Below, one piece after another: positions 1 to 12,017 of a DNA stretch of 64,000 bases. How positions within the stretch are numbered: position 1 is the first letter of the stretch; the number at the start of each line of letters is the position of its first letter. Where the stretch lies: assembly GCA_907165275.2 (NCBI GenBank), contig OU015650.1, positions 6,602,001 through 6,666,000 on the forward strand, given 5' to 3'. A model generated the notes under the pieces. It was not told the origin of the DNA. It saw only the letters and a program-made list of their open reading frames with translations, and did no database searches. The position numbers and the translations under genes are program-made. Source of the DNA: Zygaena filipendulae. Taxonomy: Eukaryota > Arthropoda > Insecta > Lepidoptera > Zygaenidae.

Positions 1-3000
1 TATAGCAGTCCTTAAATTCAATAATTATAATTATGTTTTTGAAGTCTCAATATTTAATAAGTGGCTTAATTTCTTGAATAGAATTAGAATTGACATCAGA
101 ATAGAATATAAATACAATAAATATGATAAAAATTATATTTTTTTAAGAAAATTGTAACTAGTCGGCGCTGCTACGTCACTCGTTAAGATATCCTGCCTCA
201 TTTTTATGACCTTTAATTTATTTAATTTAAACTGGTTGTATTTTGTATTCTATTTTGACGTTCTGTTTTTTTTTTATCAATTCATAATTTGTATTTTCTA
301 TTTTATTTTGTTTGATTGGTAAACACACTCCATATTGAGATCGAAATTATTATTATTTTACTTTCCTTTTTTCAATAACACACCAGTCTCCTATAGCCAT
401 TTCATTTCCATTTTATGTACCGCTCCTACCGTACGAGCCTGACAAATCAGTTGTTACTGTAAACTAAATTTGTTTTGCTTTAATAATAAAACAGACGCGT
501 CTAGTTTATTTTGTAAAGCCCATTGCTTTAAATAAGTATTTAAATTTTTTAATAAAAAAAAAATAACGGAAACGAATCCGCACGGTTTAAATTCGCAGTT
601 GCAGTTAAGAGTGAAGTTACACATTCAACTGCCCATTAATCGCTTTCGAACTCAATGATTACTATTTTTAACCCCGACGAGAACAAACAGGTGTTATATG
701 TTATGTCCAAATACGTTCGGCAGCAATAATAACAATGTAATTACAGTCTAACAAAATTACGCAGTGACGTAGCAGAATTTTGTAAAAATCCTGCATGGAG
801 CTGTACGAACGAGCTTCCCTACTAAATTAAACGAGAATATGTGTGGGCAGTTTAAAAAAACATCTATGTCCGTCGATAATCCCCTTTTTAATTATTTTTT
901 TTGACGAGGGTGTCTATTACACTTATTTGCATTCGATAATGTGAAAAATCAGTTCTATGATTCATCAAGTTTTTTTTACTTTAGTACCCCCCCAGCTACC
1001 TCTATAACAACAAAACCAAGCTCTGTATTTTTAATTGTTTCGCGTAACTAACAAACCAACTTTCATTTGATGTATGTAGGGCTACTATACTATGTATCAT
1101 CAACGCTTACCCGTCGCGCCGTGGTATTACCGCCACCGATATCTGGCACAACAATCTGCACACGTCCCTGGCTGTTGCGTGTTTATGTCCCCATCAAGAG
1201 CCTGATAACGCGAAACCACTATTGCAACTACCTACCCCGTGATGTCTGCAAATGTTAATTAATTATATGCAAAGTAATTTATGTTATTATTTTGTTAAAT
1301 ATTTACGAAAAATGCGTATTTAATTCGGATTATGTAGAGATTGGTAAAGTCATGTGTGTTTTATTATAGGGTTGCATCATATTTTGTTTTCCGCTGATAC
1401 TCTTATAAGGCACGTTTGCTATACCTACCTAATGATCACTCTGCGAGATATAGCCAAAAAAGCTTGTAGGTACATTTTAATTGTATTGATTTTTTAGAGT
1501 AATATATAAAGCGAGATTTCATCAAGGTCATAATTTGAACTCGAAACAAAAAGTTTTCAAAGAGAATCGCGAAAACGCGAGTGTAATCGCGGGGTAACAG
1601 CTATAGTGAAAAAGAATTTTTTTTTTACTTATTTAAAAAACTACAATAACTTAGTTCTATAATTCCCATCTGATCGCATAGATTATTATTATTATTCTTG
1701 TAAAAAGAAATCACAAATTGATACCATTGATATTCTTGATGTAGACAAATAAATTCCAAACAAATCCCTTGCACCACTACACCACTGCCACTAGATTATA
1801 AACATAGAGTTTCGTGAACAAAGCCCAGGGAAGAACGCTGAAAATAGGTTTTATTTCAGTCTTATTCGTATTCAACACTTTATTAGATTGATGTGATTGA
1901 TTGACGCGGTCGCCGCTTGCCGATCTATTTCCGGTCGCAGATACAGGTTTGGTTAATGAAATATTAATTTACCTATTTCTGGTACCTAGATATATGTAGA
2001 TTGATTTTAAAGTACAGGGTGTCCAGTGGCAGAATTCAATGTTTGGAAAATTAACACAGTCTCAGCTACCTTTTCATTTTAGTAGACACTTAGAACTTAG
2101 TAATTGTTGGAGCAAATAAGGTTAGGCTACCAGTCCATTGTAATGTGATATGTTATATCCAATATGTTAATAATATCAAATATGTACCTACTCTGGTTTC
2201 TTTTCACCCACTGCACCATTCGGTTACATATTTGCTTAAAGTTACATTAAAATATTAAACAGTACACGCGAACTGGAACGTGGACCAAAAAATCGAATGT
2301 AAATAGAATTTACACAAACATTTCTCTTTAAAATTCTGATTTCACTAAAACCCGTCAAATATTTGTTATGTCGTACTCACGGCACCCAGTAGTCAGGTAA
2401 TGCCAACAGTAGGTTGGGTCACCGTAAACATATGTTTACCAACGGCGACCTACCTATACACGAACAAGTCAAAACAACTTGGCGAAAGCTCTAAACTAAA
2501 CAAGCTAAGTTCTGGTTGAGACGGGTATAGCGAGACTATTTAGGTACCTAATACTGTAAAATCATTGCATATGCATACGCATTCTGTTCATGTAGTCAGA
2601 CCTAGATGTTATGCGGTTGCATTGTCTGTTGAAGATGATAATAAATGATTGAATCGTACCTACTATCATTCACCTGTGAGCCAATCCTGATTCTCCCCAC
2701 ATATATCGTAACATACTCGCAGTAAGCTGATCGATCAGCCGTCGTAACGAATGTATGAATGAAAAACCCTAAATGCAATTTTGTATTTTGCATGATAATA
2801 TGAACAAAACTGGCTCTCTGGTCTAACAATTTCAATTAGTACACTATAAGGTTTAGAGTCCACCGATGGTATGGCAAGGCAGAGGATTTTTAGGCGACAA
2901 ATCGTAGGTACTTAATATACTTTTATATTATGTTATTATAGTTAAAGTTTCAAATATCAGAACTAATCACGGCTCTATTTTGGTAGCTCTGACAATTATC

Positions 3001-3474
3001 ATAGAAATTTTAACTTAAAATCATAATATTAAATACTATTCGTCATCTAAAAATCCCATGTCGTATTGCCCACCAGTAGACTCTCAGCCTAAACGTTCAC
3101 TGTTTTCCCTTACTGAAAAAATAGTGCGCAGTACACTTTATGTGCGGAGTTTTTTTGCTACATTAAATGCAAACAAAAGAAGAAGTAAGTACTCGTATTC
3201 CAATAAGTTAGAGTGGGAAGCATGACACAATCACAGCCTTCAACTTACACATGGATAACTTCCATACCTGTAACAATAAAAAAATTATATTATAGATAAT
3301 ACTATTATAATATCTACCCATTCAAAGTTTACATCATCGCCTACACCAAATGAAACACCTGTCGTTCGTGTTTCTAATAGGTAAGATGATTTGTGTCCAA
3401 TTGAACATGTTTACTTTACTGTCACTGTAAATAAGTTAATTACAAATTGTGTTAAAGTGTGTTAAATTAACGTG
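1..3474. other. AT-rich noncoding stretch
   Basis: No gene is supported. The short open frames here have no recognisable domain and lie in low-complexity AT-rich DNA. The only distinct structure is the GTAAACATATGTTTAC palindrome listed separately at 2424-2439. Confidence 0.6.
2424..2439. promoter_or_regulatory. Perfect 16-bp palindrome with paired forkhead-type cores
   Basis: GTAAACATATGTTTAC is its own reverse complement. Each half carries GTAAACA, the core bound by forkhead (FOX) factors, and the centre is a CATATG E-box. The flanks show weaker symmetry (AGGT...ACCT). The palindrome is seen directly; factor binding is inference, and chance occurrence is possible. Confidence 0.3.
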
Positions 3475-3528
3475 GGTAGGCCCGCTACAAGGTGGACCGA
3501 TGACTTGGTGAAGGTTGAGGGAATTTCA
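3475..3528 (+). pseudogene. Remnant of LINE reverse transcriptase C-terminus
   Basis: One frame over 18 codons reads GRPATRWTDDLVKVEGIS. This matches the G-R-P-x-x-R-W-x-D-D-L motif that I recognise near the C-terminus of RT proteins of insect non-LTR retrotransposons. Coding is lost on both sides: there is a stop upstream in frame and no family sequence downstream. It is a decayed, 5'-truncated LINE scrap, possibly belonging with the LINE-like tail ending near 3842. Confidence 0.55.
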
Positions 3529-3715
3529 CCCGTAGGTACACTACTTTACAGCTGCCCTATAGAAAAACAAAGTAATTGCAGCAGAATAAATTTTACAGGA
3601 AGTGCAAAAAAATTAAATTAATGAATTTATAAGATTATTAAAACAACACTTGTTAAGCACGTTGTAACCATATACTTACGTAAATTAATTGTTTTAAGAT
3701 ATCCTAGTTTAATAA

Positions 3716-3842
3716 TTTATAAGCTATGTTTACATAAAGCGAGTTACCTGCAGTCAAACTGCGTAAGCAGTTTTGCGGGGCATGGTCTCAATGTAAGTGT
3801 GAAAACCTTTTCTGAATAAATATATTACATACATACATACAT
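3716..3842 (+). repeat. Probable LINE 3' tail with CATA microsatellite
   Basis: An AATAAA signal is followed within a few bases by (CATA)n, the arrangement of a retrotransposon 3' end with a simple repeat tail. It lies about 190 bp after the RT remnant in the same orientation. Family is not assigned. Confidence 0.4.
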
Positions 3843-5340
3843 GGAAATGGCTTTATTTAAAACCAATCTTCCATAGTTTAACGGTTTTCTTGGTTTTAAT
3901 TTATCTAAAACTAAAGCCTTTATTATGGTTGTGAGTATGTAGCAAGGTCTTTTATGCGAAAAAGAGGCAAAAATACAAAAAAACTTATTTAAAAAAATGA
4001 CAGTTGCTTTGTTTTTCCGTAGAGCAGCAACTTACTCGTATTTACTCCTGAATAATAATAAAAACCATATTAGATTTGCGAGAAAGAAAATATGTTATTA
4101 TGTTATAATTAAGGTACAAGAATAAAAGAGTAAGTGCACTGTGCAGTGCTAGAAAATATCTATAGAAATTTGTATGAAAACTATAGCCCTGACGATCCAC
4201 CTTAAAGAGTAAAAACTAAACACGGTAACAACATCGTCGAAGAAATCTACTAAATTAAGAATAATAATAATTAATAATGACCGTATCGAAAATGTCTAAA
4301 ACTAAACTACCTACTTAGAACATTAGCTTGGCAGTTTATTATATTAATAGTACCTTTCTCATGCTAATCACAATGGCGCATAATATTAACGCTCAATCGG
4401 ATTTAAGTTAATGGAGTGAACAGTTACGATTTTTTATGTATCCGGAAGCGTGTGGGCAGAGTCAGTCGTTTGTCCATAAAAACAAAGCTCTGGAATGTCA
4501 CTGGATGCATACCGGTAAGTTTTTACCTGCGCATACGTCGATCACAACAGGATAAGATGTGTCAAAACCGAAATATATTTTAATTGGCCACAATAATAAA
4601 GTTTAAATTCGTGTAATTCGTGTAATAAAAGCATTCCGTTTTAAATAAAAAGCCATTTGGCTTAGGAATAAAAATAAAGAAATAATGAAATATTTATGAT
4701 TTGACGTGTTTAGAATAACAAATATAGAATGGTTGTCAAAACATAGGCAAAAAAATTCAATCTAACAAGAATTCCCCGTTATTTGTTCACATTTTCACTA
4801 AGCGTAATGCACCTCGACGATCGCACATAGGTACTATATGAAATTGTTTGCACTTTACATATTAAAGCATTTACATAGGTACTTGGAAAGCGAATTCAAT
4901 TTTCTAGTGGGGTACTGTGAGAATTCCAATAGTGTCTACTTAAGTACGGTAAACGCAGACCTAGAATAAACTTCTGAAACATTTTTATGCACCTAATATT
5001 AACAACTATAGTACATAAATGTTAACTGAGAACCTCTTACAGGTATAGATAGTACGAGTATAATGAATATACTGTTTAGTACTTTAATAGATTTAATTTG
5101 ATAGATTTAATTATAATTATAATTAAAATTACTGCACACATAAAAGCATATTTTATCACAAGGAAGATACCTAATATAATAAATGACATGTTATTAAAAC
5201 ACATGTAAACACAACAGCAGTTCAATTACAAACGGAGTTAAAACAAAATAACCGCTCCCTCTCCCTCACCTCTGATGATGAAGTTGAGCCGTTCTTGACA
5301 ATTAATAGTGGATCCATAGGAAGTGCAGTGTAGAGGTGGA
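3843..5340. other. AT-rich noncoding stretch
   Basis: Nothing beyond AT-rich sequence and short chance palindromes such as TAATTATAATTA near 5107-5127. No gene or element end recognised. Confidence 0.6.
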
Positions 5341-5523
5341 TAGGTGGAACCAATGCAATGGCACGTCTTATGTGCGAGTGCGATTTCGAGGCTCGTAAAC
5401 GAATGGGCCTTCTGGGGACGGGTTATCCAGAACCAGAAGACTTTAGGTTCCTACCCCTCTACGGTACACAAGCCTTCGCCACAGAGGTCTTTAGGAAGTA
5501 GGAGGATCACAGGATGGGGATGG

Positions 5524-5531
5524 TATAAAAG
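5524..5531 (+). promoter_or_regulatory. Candidate TATA box
   Basis: TATAAAAG stands in a locally GC-richer, A-poor context (5344-5560). No coding exon is recognisable downstream, and the 107-codon frame across it (5344-5667) has no known domain. A chance match or a transposon-internal promoter is equally possible. Confidence 0.2.
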
Positions 5532-5730
5532 ATCCCTAGAGTCAAAGTATCGAGGCTTTATTTGGCTACTTAGTTTTTGTTTATTAGTTGAGCTGCAGCA
5601 GATATTAATGGTAGCTACATATTATGACAGTTTTATAGATATTCTGAAAAAACGTACAGCAATCTGATTTTTTTCCGCCAGTGCTGCGCTGATTCTATGC
5701 AATCTAGTTGTGATGGCTTCGAGCCCTGCC

Positions 5731-5914
5731 CCCTTAGCCAAGTTGTCAATCTATAATCGTTAACGCATAGAAAACCAAAGAACGAATCGTCATGTCACGT
5801 GGTCATGTAAAGTCATCCAATTCTAAAGTTCAGTTTTGCGTGACCATGTGACATAACGATTCGTTTCTAGTTTTCTATCCGTTAACAATTATAGATTGCC
5901 ACCTTGGTTAAGGA
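5731..5914. mobile_element. MITE family B, copy 1 (foldback)
   Basis: The two halves are near inverted copies of about 85 bp. The left begins CCCCTTAGCCAAG and the right, reverse complemented, begins CCTCCTTAACCAAGG. Both continue through CAATCTATAAT, GTTAACG, ATAGAAAAC, GAATCGT and ATGTCAC. A second copy lies at 28936-29110. No coding capacity; the terminal bases and target duplication are not resolved. Confidence 0.75.
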
Positions 5915-7498
5915 GGCTGACTCATTTTATGACAGCAGCACCAGCTAGCCGCGACCGTAACACTGCTTTACGACCACCACATCCCCTTCTTTCTGCCATA
6001 TTGTTTGAAAGTAAAACGCTTAAAGGAAAATTCTTGCCAACCGTTACGCAATTATGATTGTCATCAAACTTTTCAGGGTTCAAAGCAAACGTTTTTTCAA
6101 TCAGACTGAAATTAATCGTTACGTGACACGCACAAAAAACGACTATTATTAAATTTCGAGACGCTCGTTGCAATGTTTCAATCATTTCAAATTTAATATA
6201 ACGTCCATCTCGATCGTCGCCGAATTCGCGATATTAATTTTTCTCAAAATGTCTTTTTATTAACAAAAAACGTAACGTATTTTCATTTTATAATATTATA
6301 CCTAATACTTATATGTCTAGTAGGTAAGCGTTTAGTTTTTCTACTTTTATTGCACCAAAAAAACTAAATTCCATTAATAAAATAATACTTTATTTTAACT
6401 AAAGAATATGAGTTGAATATTATAATGGGAAATTAAATTGTCTAATTAAGACATCTACAGAAGTTAGATTAAAACACAATTGAGTACTTATGCTTTTATT
6501 ATATTTTGATATAATAACAACACCTATAATAATATTAAGTCTTTCGGGGTTAAGCTTGATCGACGCGGTGCGCGGCGTCTTAGCTCTTCTTAGCGTACTT
6601 TTATACGTTTAACATCTGTGGACCACACTGAAAGTTGTAACGTGTGTTATTGAAGTAATAAAGCTTTATTAGATAATGCCTACTATGTCGTAACATTCTT
6701 AATAATATACCGACAAATGAATCTCGTCGATACATTATTCGATGCACCACTATGGTACAGTATGGTACAGTTTTTTGTGGTATCAATGTTGTTTTGTACT
6801 GTTGTTGTGCTATTCCCCACGATTTTACACGTTTCACCTTTATCGTTTGCTTGAGAGGTTAAATTTTTATATAGGTATTTGTAAAAACTTTTTTTATTTG
6901 GTGTACAATAAAGAGTTATCTATCTATATATACCTATTATTTTTTATTTGTCTACATTATAGAAGAAATCTTTGAGCAAAATTTAAGATTCTATACTATC
7001 AATCAGTTAGTCAAGGTTTAGGGTATCTAATTATCTATTAGAATGGAATTTAACATGTGGTAAAAAGGAAATTTCTTTCTCTAGGACAATAATACTATGA
7101 TTATGTTTAGGATTAAGAAGAAACAATAGACAAAAGAATTGCCCCAGTTTAAGCCTGCCGTAATACATAAGTATTATAACAACTTCAACTTTAATATTGA
7201 CGCCAAGTCGCCACTATTACATTAATGTAAGTTATGTGAGAACTTTCGAAATGTACACTTTGTTACCTGAAAGGGGTTTCATAAAACTGAATTATAGCTA
7301 TAACCTTAACTTGGTCTCGAGGATCGTCGTAAAATAGCATCTTGGGCACTCGTAGGACACGTGGAGGCGAGCGTTGTTAAATTTTATGGAAACTCTGCGG
7401 CGTACAATGGATGTATGTAAATTAAGGGAATGTCTAAAGTTACCGGACACACTGAGGAGTATTTCTATCGGCTTTTTTGGATATCATACATAACATGA
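5915..7498. other. AT-rich noncoding stretch with one LINE-like tail
   Basis: No gene supported. GTACAATAAAGAGTT followed by ATCTATCT (about 6902-6930) looks like a retrotransposon 3' tail with a tetranucleotide repeat. A short direct duplication TATGGTACAG lies at 6753-6770. The overlapping frames at 6601-6975 show no domain. Confidence 0.5.
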
Positions 7499-7694
7499 TC
7501 CTAACTAATATACAACTTTTGTTGTTTTGTTTGTTTGTTACGCTTATATACACGCCTCAACGGCTCAACGGATCATCATGAAACTTTGCATACACGTTGT
7601 CAGAGATACAGAGAAGGACATCCGGTACGTTTTATCCCGTAATTCCCGCGGGAACTCCGAAATCACTGCGGGTGAAACCACGGGGATCAGCTAG
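7499..7694 (+). mobile_element. Helitron-like non-autonomous element, copy 1
   Basis: It starts 5'-TCCTAACTAATAT, ends ...CAGCTAG, and is flanked by A on the left and T on the right. The 3' end carries a CCGCGG-type hairpin (here GCGGGTGAAACCACGG, decayed) about 11 bases from the terminus. The body holds the family words CATCATGAAACTTTGCATACA and CCCGCGGGAACTCCGAAAT. These match the 5'-TC, 3' hairpin plus CTRR and A|T target rules of Helitrons. A SINE or LINE-tail origin is the alternative. Confidence 0.65.
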
Positions 7695-7900
7695 TCCTTA
7701 CTATTTTATAAATACGAATATGGGTCTATTTTTTTGTTATGCTTGCACGCCGTAATTACTCAACCGATCGTCATGAAATTTTACTTACCCACCTACTATA
7801 TTTTGTTAGGGTACAGTTCAGAAAAAATCACTGTCCCTGAGTGATTGAAAATTGGTTGACAAAAATCTACACTGTGAGCGAAACCGCGGACACCGGCTGG
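7695..7900 (+). mobile_element. Helitron-like element, copy 2, head-to-tail with copy 1
   Basis: It begins TCCTTACTATTTTATAAATACG directly after the CTAG of copy 1, with no base between them. It ends in GGCTGG, a decayed CTAG, after a degraded GAAACCGCGGACACC hairpin arm. The body is more diverged than copy 1. This is a tandem arrangement in the same orientation. Confidence 0.55.
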
Positions 7901-9300
7901 TTACATAATAAGTAGGTATGGGTAAAGAACATCAAAAGCAATAAAGAAAATCTCTTAAATAACCACATAATTATTATAAAAACATTTTGGAATTTGGAAA
8001 ATAATATTTGACTATAATACAATTGTCATCTAATATAGAGTTCTCACGCATTCCAACAATGAGTCAGCAAAAATGTCGTTCATTTGTCAATTCTCAAACA
8101 TGTCCCTTAAGAAGATTATCTTTATCGTGGCGATATGGCTCATAAATGAAAACAAAAGAATGGTTGTACATATCCAATACCAATGTATTTATTTTGTGTT
8201 ATTACTTCTTTATAAATTATTCAACTAGACAGCACAATAATGATGTTAAAACTTGTAAGTCACCTCCAATAGTCGACTACTTACATATTTAGGAACGTCT
8301 GCTGAGTAGGCGTTTGCATCTATAAATAATGACGTTATTGGCGTAAATTTATTGCCCCTTATAAATTAATCGCTCAAATAAAGTTCTGTGTCGAAATTGT
8401 AACTGCGGAATATATATGTCATATTAAAACGATAATGTCTAGTAAATATATTTTTCACATAACATCCGACGATAGAGTCGGCGCCAGTGGCTGTGCGGGC
8501 GCCTCGGATTTCCACTGCGCCCACGCAAATCGGCGGCATAACTGGTGCGTTCTAATCATTCTCGCGTTGAAATTTACCTACACAAGATCGCGGGTTGAAT
8601 CCGCTTGTACCGTCCACATATTATGTCCACGTATACAGAGAAACAGACACATCGGGGTACTAAGGGCAATTTTACGCAACGAAAACGAGCTTTTGTTGAA
8701 TTCACTTATCTCGAAAACTTTTGAAGAATTATCCTAAGCCTTACGTTATATGATCACTCTTGGGTTTTTGTTTAATAGGTTACGAGAACTGTTTGCTTCG
8801 AGATAAACTTTTGTGGTGGGTATAATATGATACTTAGGTAAAGCTAAAATCTCCAGAATTTAATTTTTCCGAAATCTGTGGGTTTTAAAAACGCGATTAT
8901 CATATCATTGCTTGTCAGATAAAAAAAGATAGAAAGGGCATCAACTAAAAGATAGAAGGGATACCAACTTAGTTTAACATGAAAACAGTTGCAAATTAGC
9001 ATGTCTAATCACAATTAATCTATTCGTCACTCACACGAACATTCATTGACATAACGAAATGTTTTAAAAGCTATTTGGTTACGTAACTAATTACTTTGGC
9101 TATATTTTTTTTTTATTGTTTTAGTGTGTCATTTAACATTGCAGGAAGTCTATTTGAAATGCCGACAGCTAACAAGAACTTTTTTGGGAAGTTACTTTTT
9201 TTTAGAAGGGAAGAACATGTGCATTTGCTCATAACTTTAACACGCTGACATTGCCACCCTAGTTAGAATATTTTTTCTTTTTCTGTTTAATATAGTATAT
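7901..9300. other. Noncoding stretch with a GC-rich patch
   Basis: Mostly AT-rich. A GC-richer patch at 8470-8610 contains GGCGCC twice and CGCGGGTTGAATCCGC, which loosely resembles a tRNA B box, so a decayed SINE is possible. The 100-codon frame across it (8435-8737) has no recognisable domain. Confidence 0.4.
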
Positions 9301-9339
9301 TTCATTACAAGTGCGGAAAGCCTGTCATTGCAAAGAGTT

Positions 9340-10095
9340 CCGACAAATGTCTACCCGAGCCGAGGCGCAGCATTGCGAAACCTACGTTTCGCAATGCAAA
9401 AAGTGTCAAAGTCGTGTCGCCATTTTTGACAGTTGGCAAAGAGAACGCACGAGTTCGGGAAAGGTAAACAAAAAGCTCGAGTATGTAATAGCCCACATCC
9501 CGAACGCTAAACGTCCCTGCAATACGCCACTTTTTGAGCAACTGTATTAAAAAGACAGTTACAGTTGATGAGGCACAATATGCACATGCAGCCACCGCCA
9601 GAGCTACCACTGCCGCTGTTCTGTGTTGTGCCACTCGCAGGACGTGGGCGATCGCGCCCCCGCGCCGCACAATTTTATAACCTTTTTATTCCATTGTCAC
9701 TATACCGAAGCGTCGCGTCCGAAGGGGAAAAAATAAATTTTATTCTTTATTTAAATGTCAAATCGTTCGGTTCCGATCGAATCAGTTACCGAATAGTTTT
9801 AAATAAATCCACTTTAACAACGTTAGGAGCAGACGACGCACGATACAGAGACGCATTACAGATTCACGGCGCGGAGTTATCTTATTTTTATATAGTTGTG
9901 ACCGCTGCGCTCGTTCTCGGCAACAATAGGTTTAATTGAAAGAGTGTCAATAAATTTGTCGAGAGTTGTGTTGCCGCGTCGCCTACGTCGGTGGTCCCGA
10001 TAAACTAAATGGTCCCGGGGCGCTGTGACACATCCCGTAAAATCGGACCCCTGTGCCCGGACCGATCGTCTGTTTTTATCTGCCGCGAAACTTGT
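9340..10095. promoter_or_regulatory. CpG-rich islets, possible promoter or untranslated exon
   Basis: Three CpG-rich patches (about 9340-9480, 9580-9680 and 9955-10095) stand out from the AT-rich background. A good donor-like AG|GTAAAC occurs at 9460-9467 on the plus strand. Frames on both strands are open for 80-124 codons, but none carries a domain I know, and openness on both strands suggests a composition effect. A perfect hairpin sits at 9370-9397. Confidence 0.25.
9370..9397. repeat. Perfect 12-bp stem hairpin
   Basis: GCATTGCGAAAC, a CTAC loop, then GTTTCGCAATGC. The stem is perfect and rich in CpG. It lies within the CpG-rich islet and not in a recognised transposon. Confidence 0.5.
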
Positions 10096-10100
10096 CTTCA

Positions 10101-11773
10101 TTATAACATATTATCTCCTGGAAGTTTTATCGTTCACGTAATCTTCACTATGGAAACGTGTGTAACTAAAACACAGATTTTCATTGGTTGCATGTTTTGA
10201 TCACATTCTGATATTGGATTAATGGTGATACATGCATGGAACATAATATAAAGCAAATAAGTAAAAATCTCATAAAATCTTAGTGCTTCCTCTTTTATTA
10301 TATTTGAAATAATTTAAGAGTACGATTTATTTTATTATTATCTTTACGGCGTACGGCGTTTTTTTTGAATTACTGTTTATTAGATATTTGTGGTTATGCC
10401 TAAAGCTGGTCGCCTATCTAACAATAACTTTGAAGTTTGTCTTCTCACGACAGCGACCCGCCCACGGGACGATTCCACGAAAACATTTCGGACTTAGAGT
10501 GGAAGCTTGTGTTCATAATAAAGTTACACCAGAGATAACCTAACGACACATAGATTATTGTGTGCTGTAAAACAACAGTATTTTTTTCTTTAAAAGTTTA
10601 GCGCGATCCTAATCTTAGATATATATAAAATCTTTGGCTTAAATTGAATTACCGTAACACTTCGCTTCCCCTCTTCCTAATCATGATGACTATTTTTTTT
10701 TTTCAATTTATTGGGTTAATAAACAGCTTGCACAATAAATACTTATAGTGATATGATACTACTGAATATATTTGTATTAAAATTATGACTGCAACTGCTT
10801 AATTAATAAGCAAGTACCTACATATTTTAAAAATTACACGATCGTGTACCTACTTATATAATTTAATGTAACTAAGACAATTTGACGTGTAAAATTACTT
10901 TATTTTTAGCAAAAAAATAATAAATAAATAAATAAAATAGTAACTGAGTAAACTAAATTTAGTAATTGTACCACCAATACCATTAACCATAAGTTACTAC
11001 AAAAAATATTGAGAAGTGGTTGTGCATTTATAAAACTTAGGTATATGTTTAATTTGAAGTTTTTAGGCTAACTATGGTATTACGTATCAGTTTTCCAAGT
11101 TATACAGCACCACATGATGACTCTTGGATTTATTTCACTGTTTCTCTCTATGAATGATTATCACTCCATGCTTTGTCTTTTTTTTTGTTTTCTACATTAT
11201 ACTGGTACCAACAAAAGATTATTACGTATACGTACGCATAATAACCACTAGGAAAATATTTTTTTTTCAATCCCTGAACTTAGTTCAGAGTATTCGAGGT
11301 TAATAAGGATCAAACTTTTTTACGATTGAACTACTCATATATATTCCTCTCATTTCCCGTTTTTAGTTTTGAACCTGCGTTGATATGTGAATCAATCAGC
11401 CAACCAATCAGACTCGTCTATAGCTGATACAAAGGATATTCTGGTGCTGGTGGTTTCTAGTGCACAATAAAAACACAACGTTTAGGAAAAAACTTCAATC
11501 CTTTTTATTTCGATGGTTTTACGACCGCAGTCTTCTTTTGGGACCGACAATTGACACCTGATAGTGATCTTTATGATAAAACACCGCCATAGCATTACCG
11601 TGAAATTATAAACATGTATACACCTGCTTCGGTCCATATAATGCTAGGCGTGTGTACATTTTACGATAGTTTCAATGGTACAATATAATAATATTAGTTT
11701 TGGTAGATACGAACCAAAATGGAATAACAAGATCAGTAGATAATAATTTTTCTTTATCTGTTTTATTGTATGA
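10101..11773. other. AT-rich noncoding stretch
   Basis: No gene or clear element seen. It contains poly-A/T runs and AATAAA words. Confidence 0.6.
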
Positions 11774-12017
11774 CTAGCTGTCCCGCGCGGTTTCACCGGC
11801 GATAATTTCGGAGTAGGTACCTACCCGCGGAATTGTTTCATAAAAACTTTGCAACCGCTTTTCACTCCCTTAGTGGTTGAATTTTCAAAAATCATCATGC
11901 CTACATCATACAAAGAATACACCTTCTAAGTTTCACGTCTCTACGATCAGCGGTTTAGTTTGTGCGTTGATCCGTCAGTCAGTCATTCAAGACAAAACAT
12001 TTTATATTATGTATAGA
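11774..12017 (-). mobile_element. Helitron-like element, GTCA-repeat subfamily
   Basis: Read on the minus strand it starts TCTATACATAATATAAAATG, passes a short (GACT/TGAC) array, and ends CGGTGAAACCGCGCGGGACAGCTAG (its last 25 bases, at the 11774 end). It is flanked by A and T as expected for a Helitron target. The body differs from the other copies, with the family words AAAGTTTTTATGAAACAATT and AACCACTAAGGGAGTGAAAA. The 63-codon frame inside is not a gene. Confidence 0.65.

Noticed and set aside
5344..5667. 107-codon plus-strand frame over a TATA-like word
   Set aside because: The TATA box would lie inside the frame and no domain is visible; only the TATA candidate is listed.
8520..8640. 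Possible tRNA-derived SINE with GGGTTGAATCC
   Set aside because: The B box lacks the central CGA and no A box or tail was found; noted only in the stretch description.
9305..9670. 121-codon minus-strand frame opposite an 80-codon plus-strand frame
   Set aside because: Both strands are open because the patch is GC-rich and poor in stop codons; part of the product derives from the perfect hairpin.
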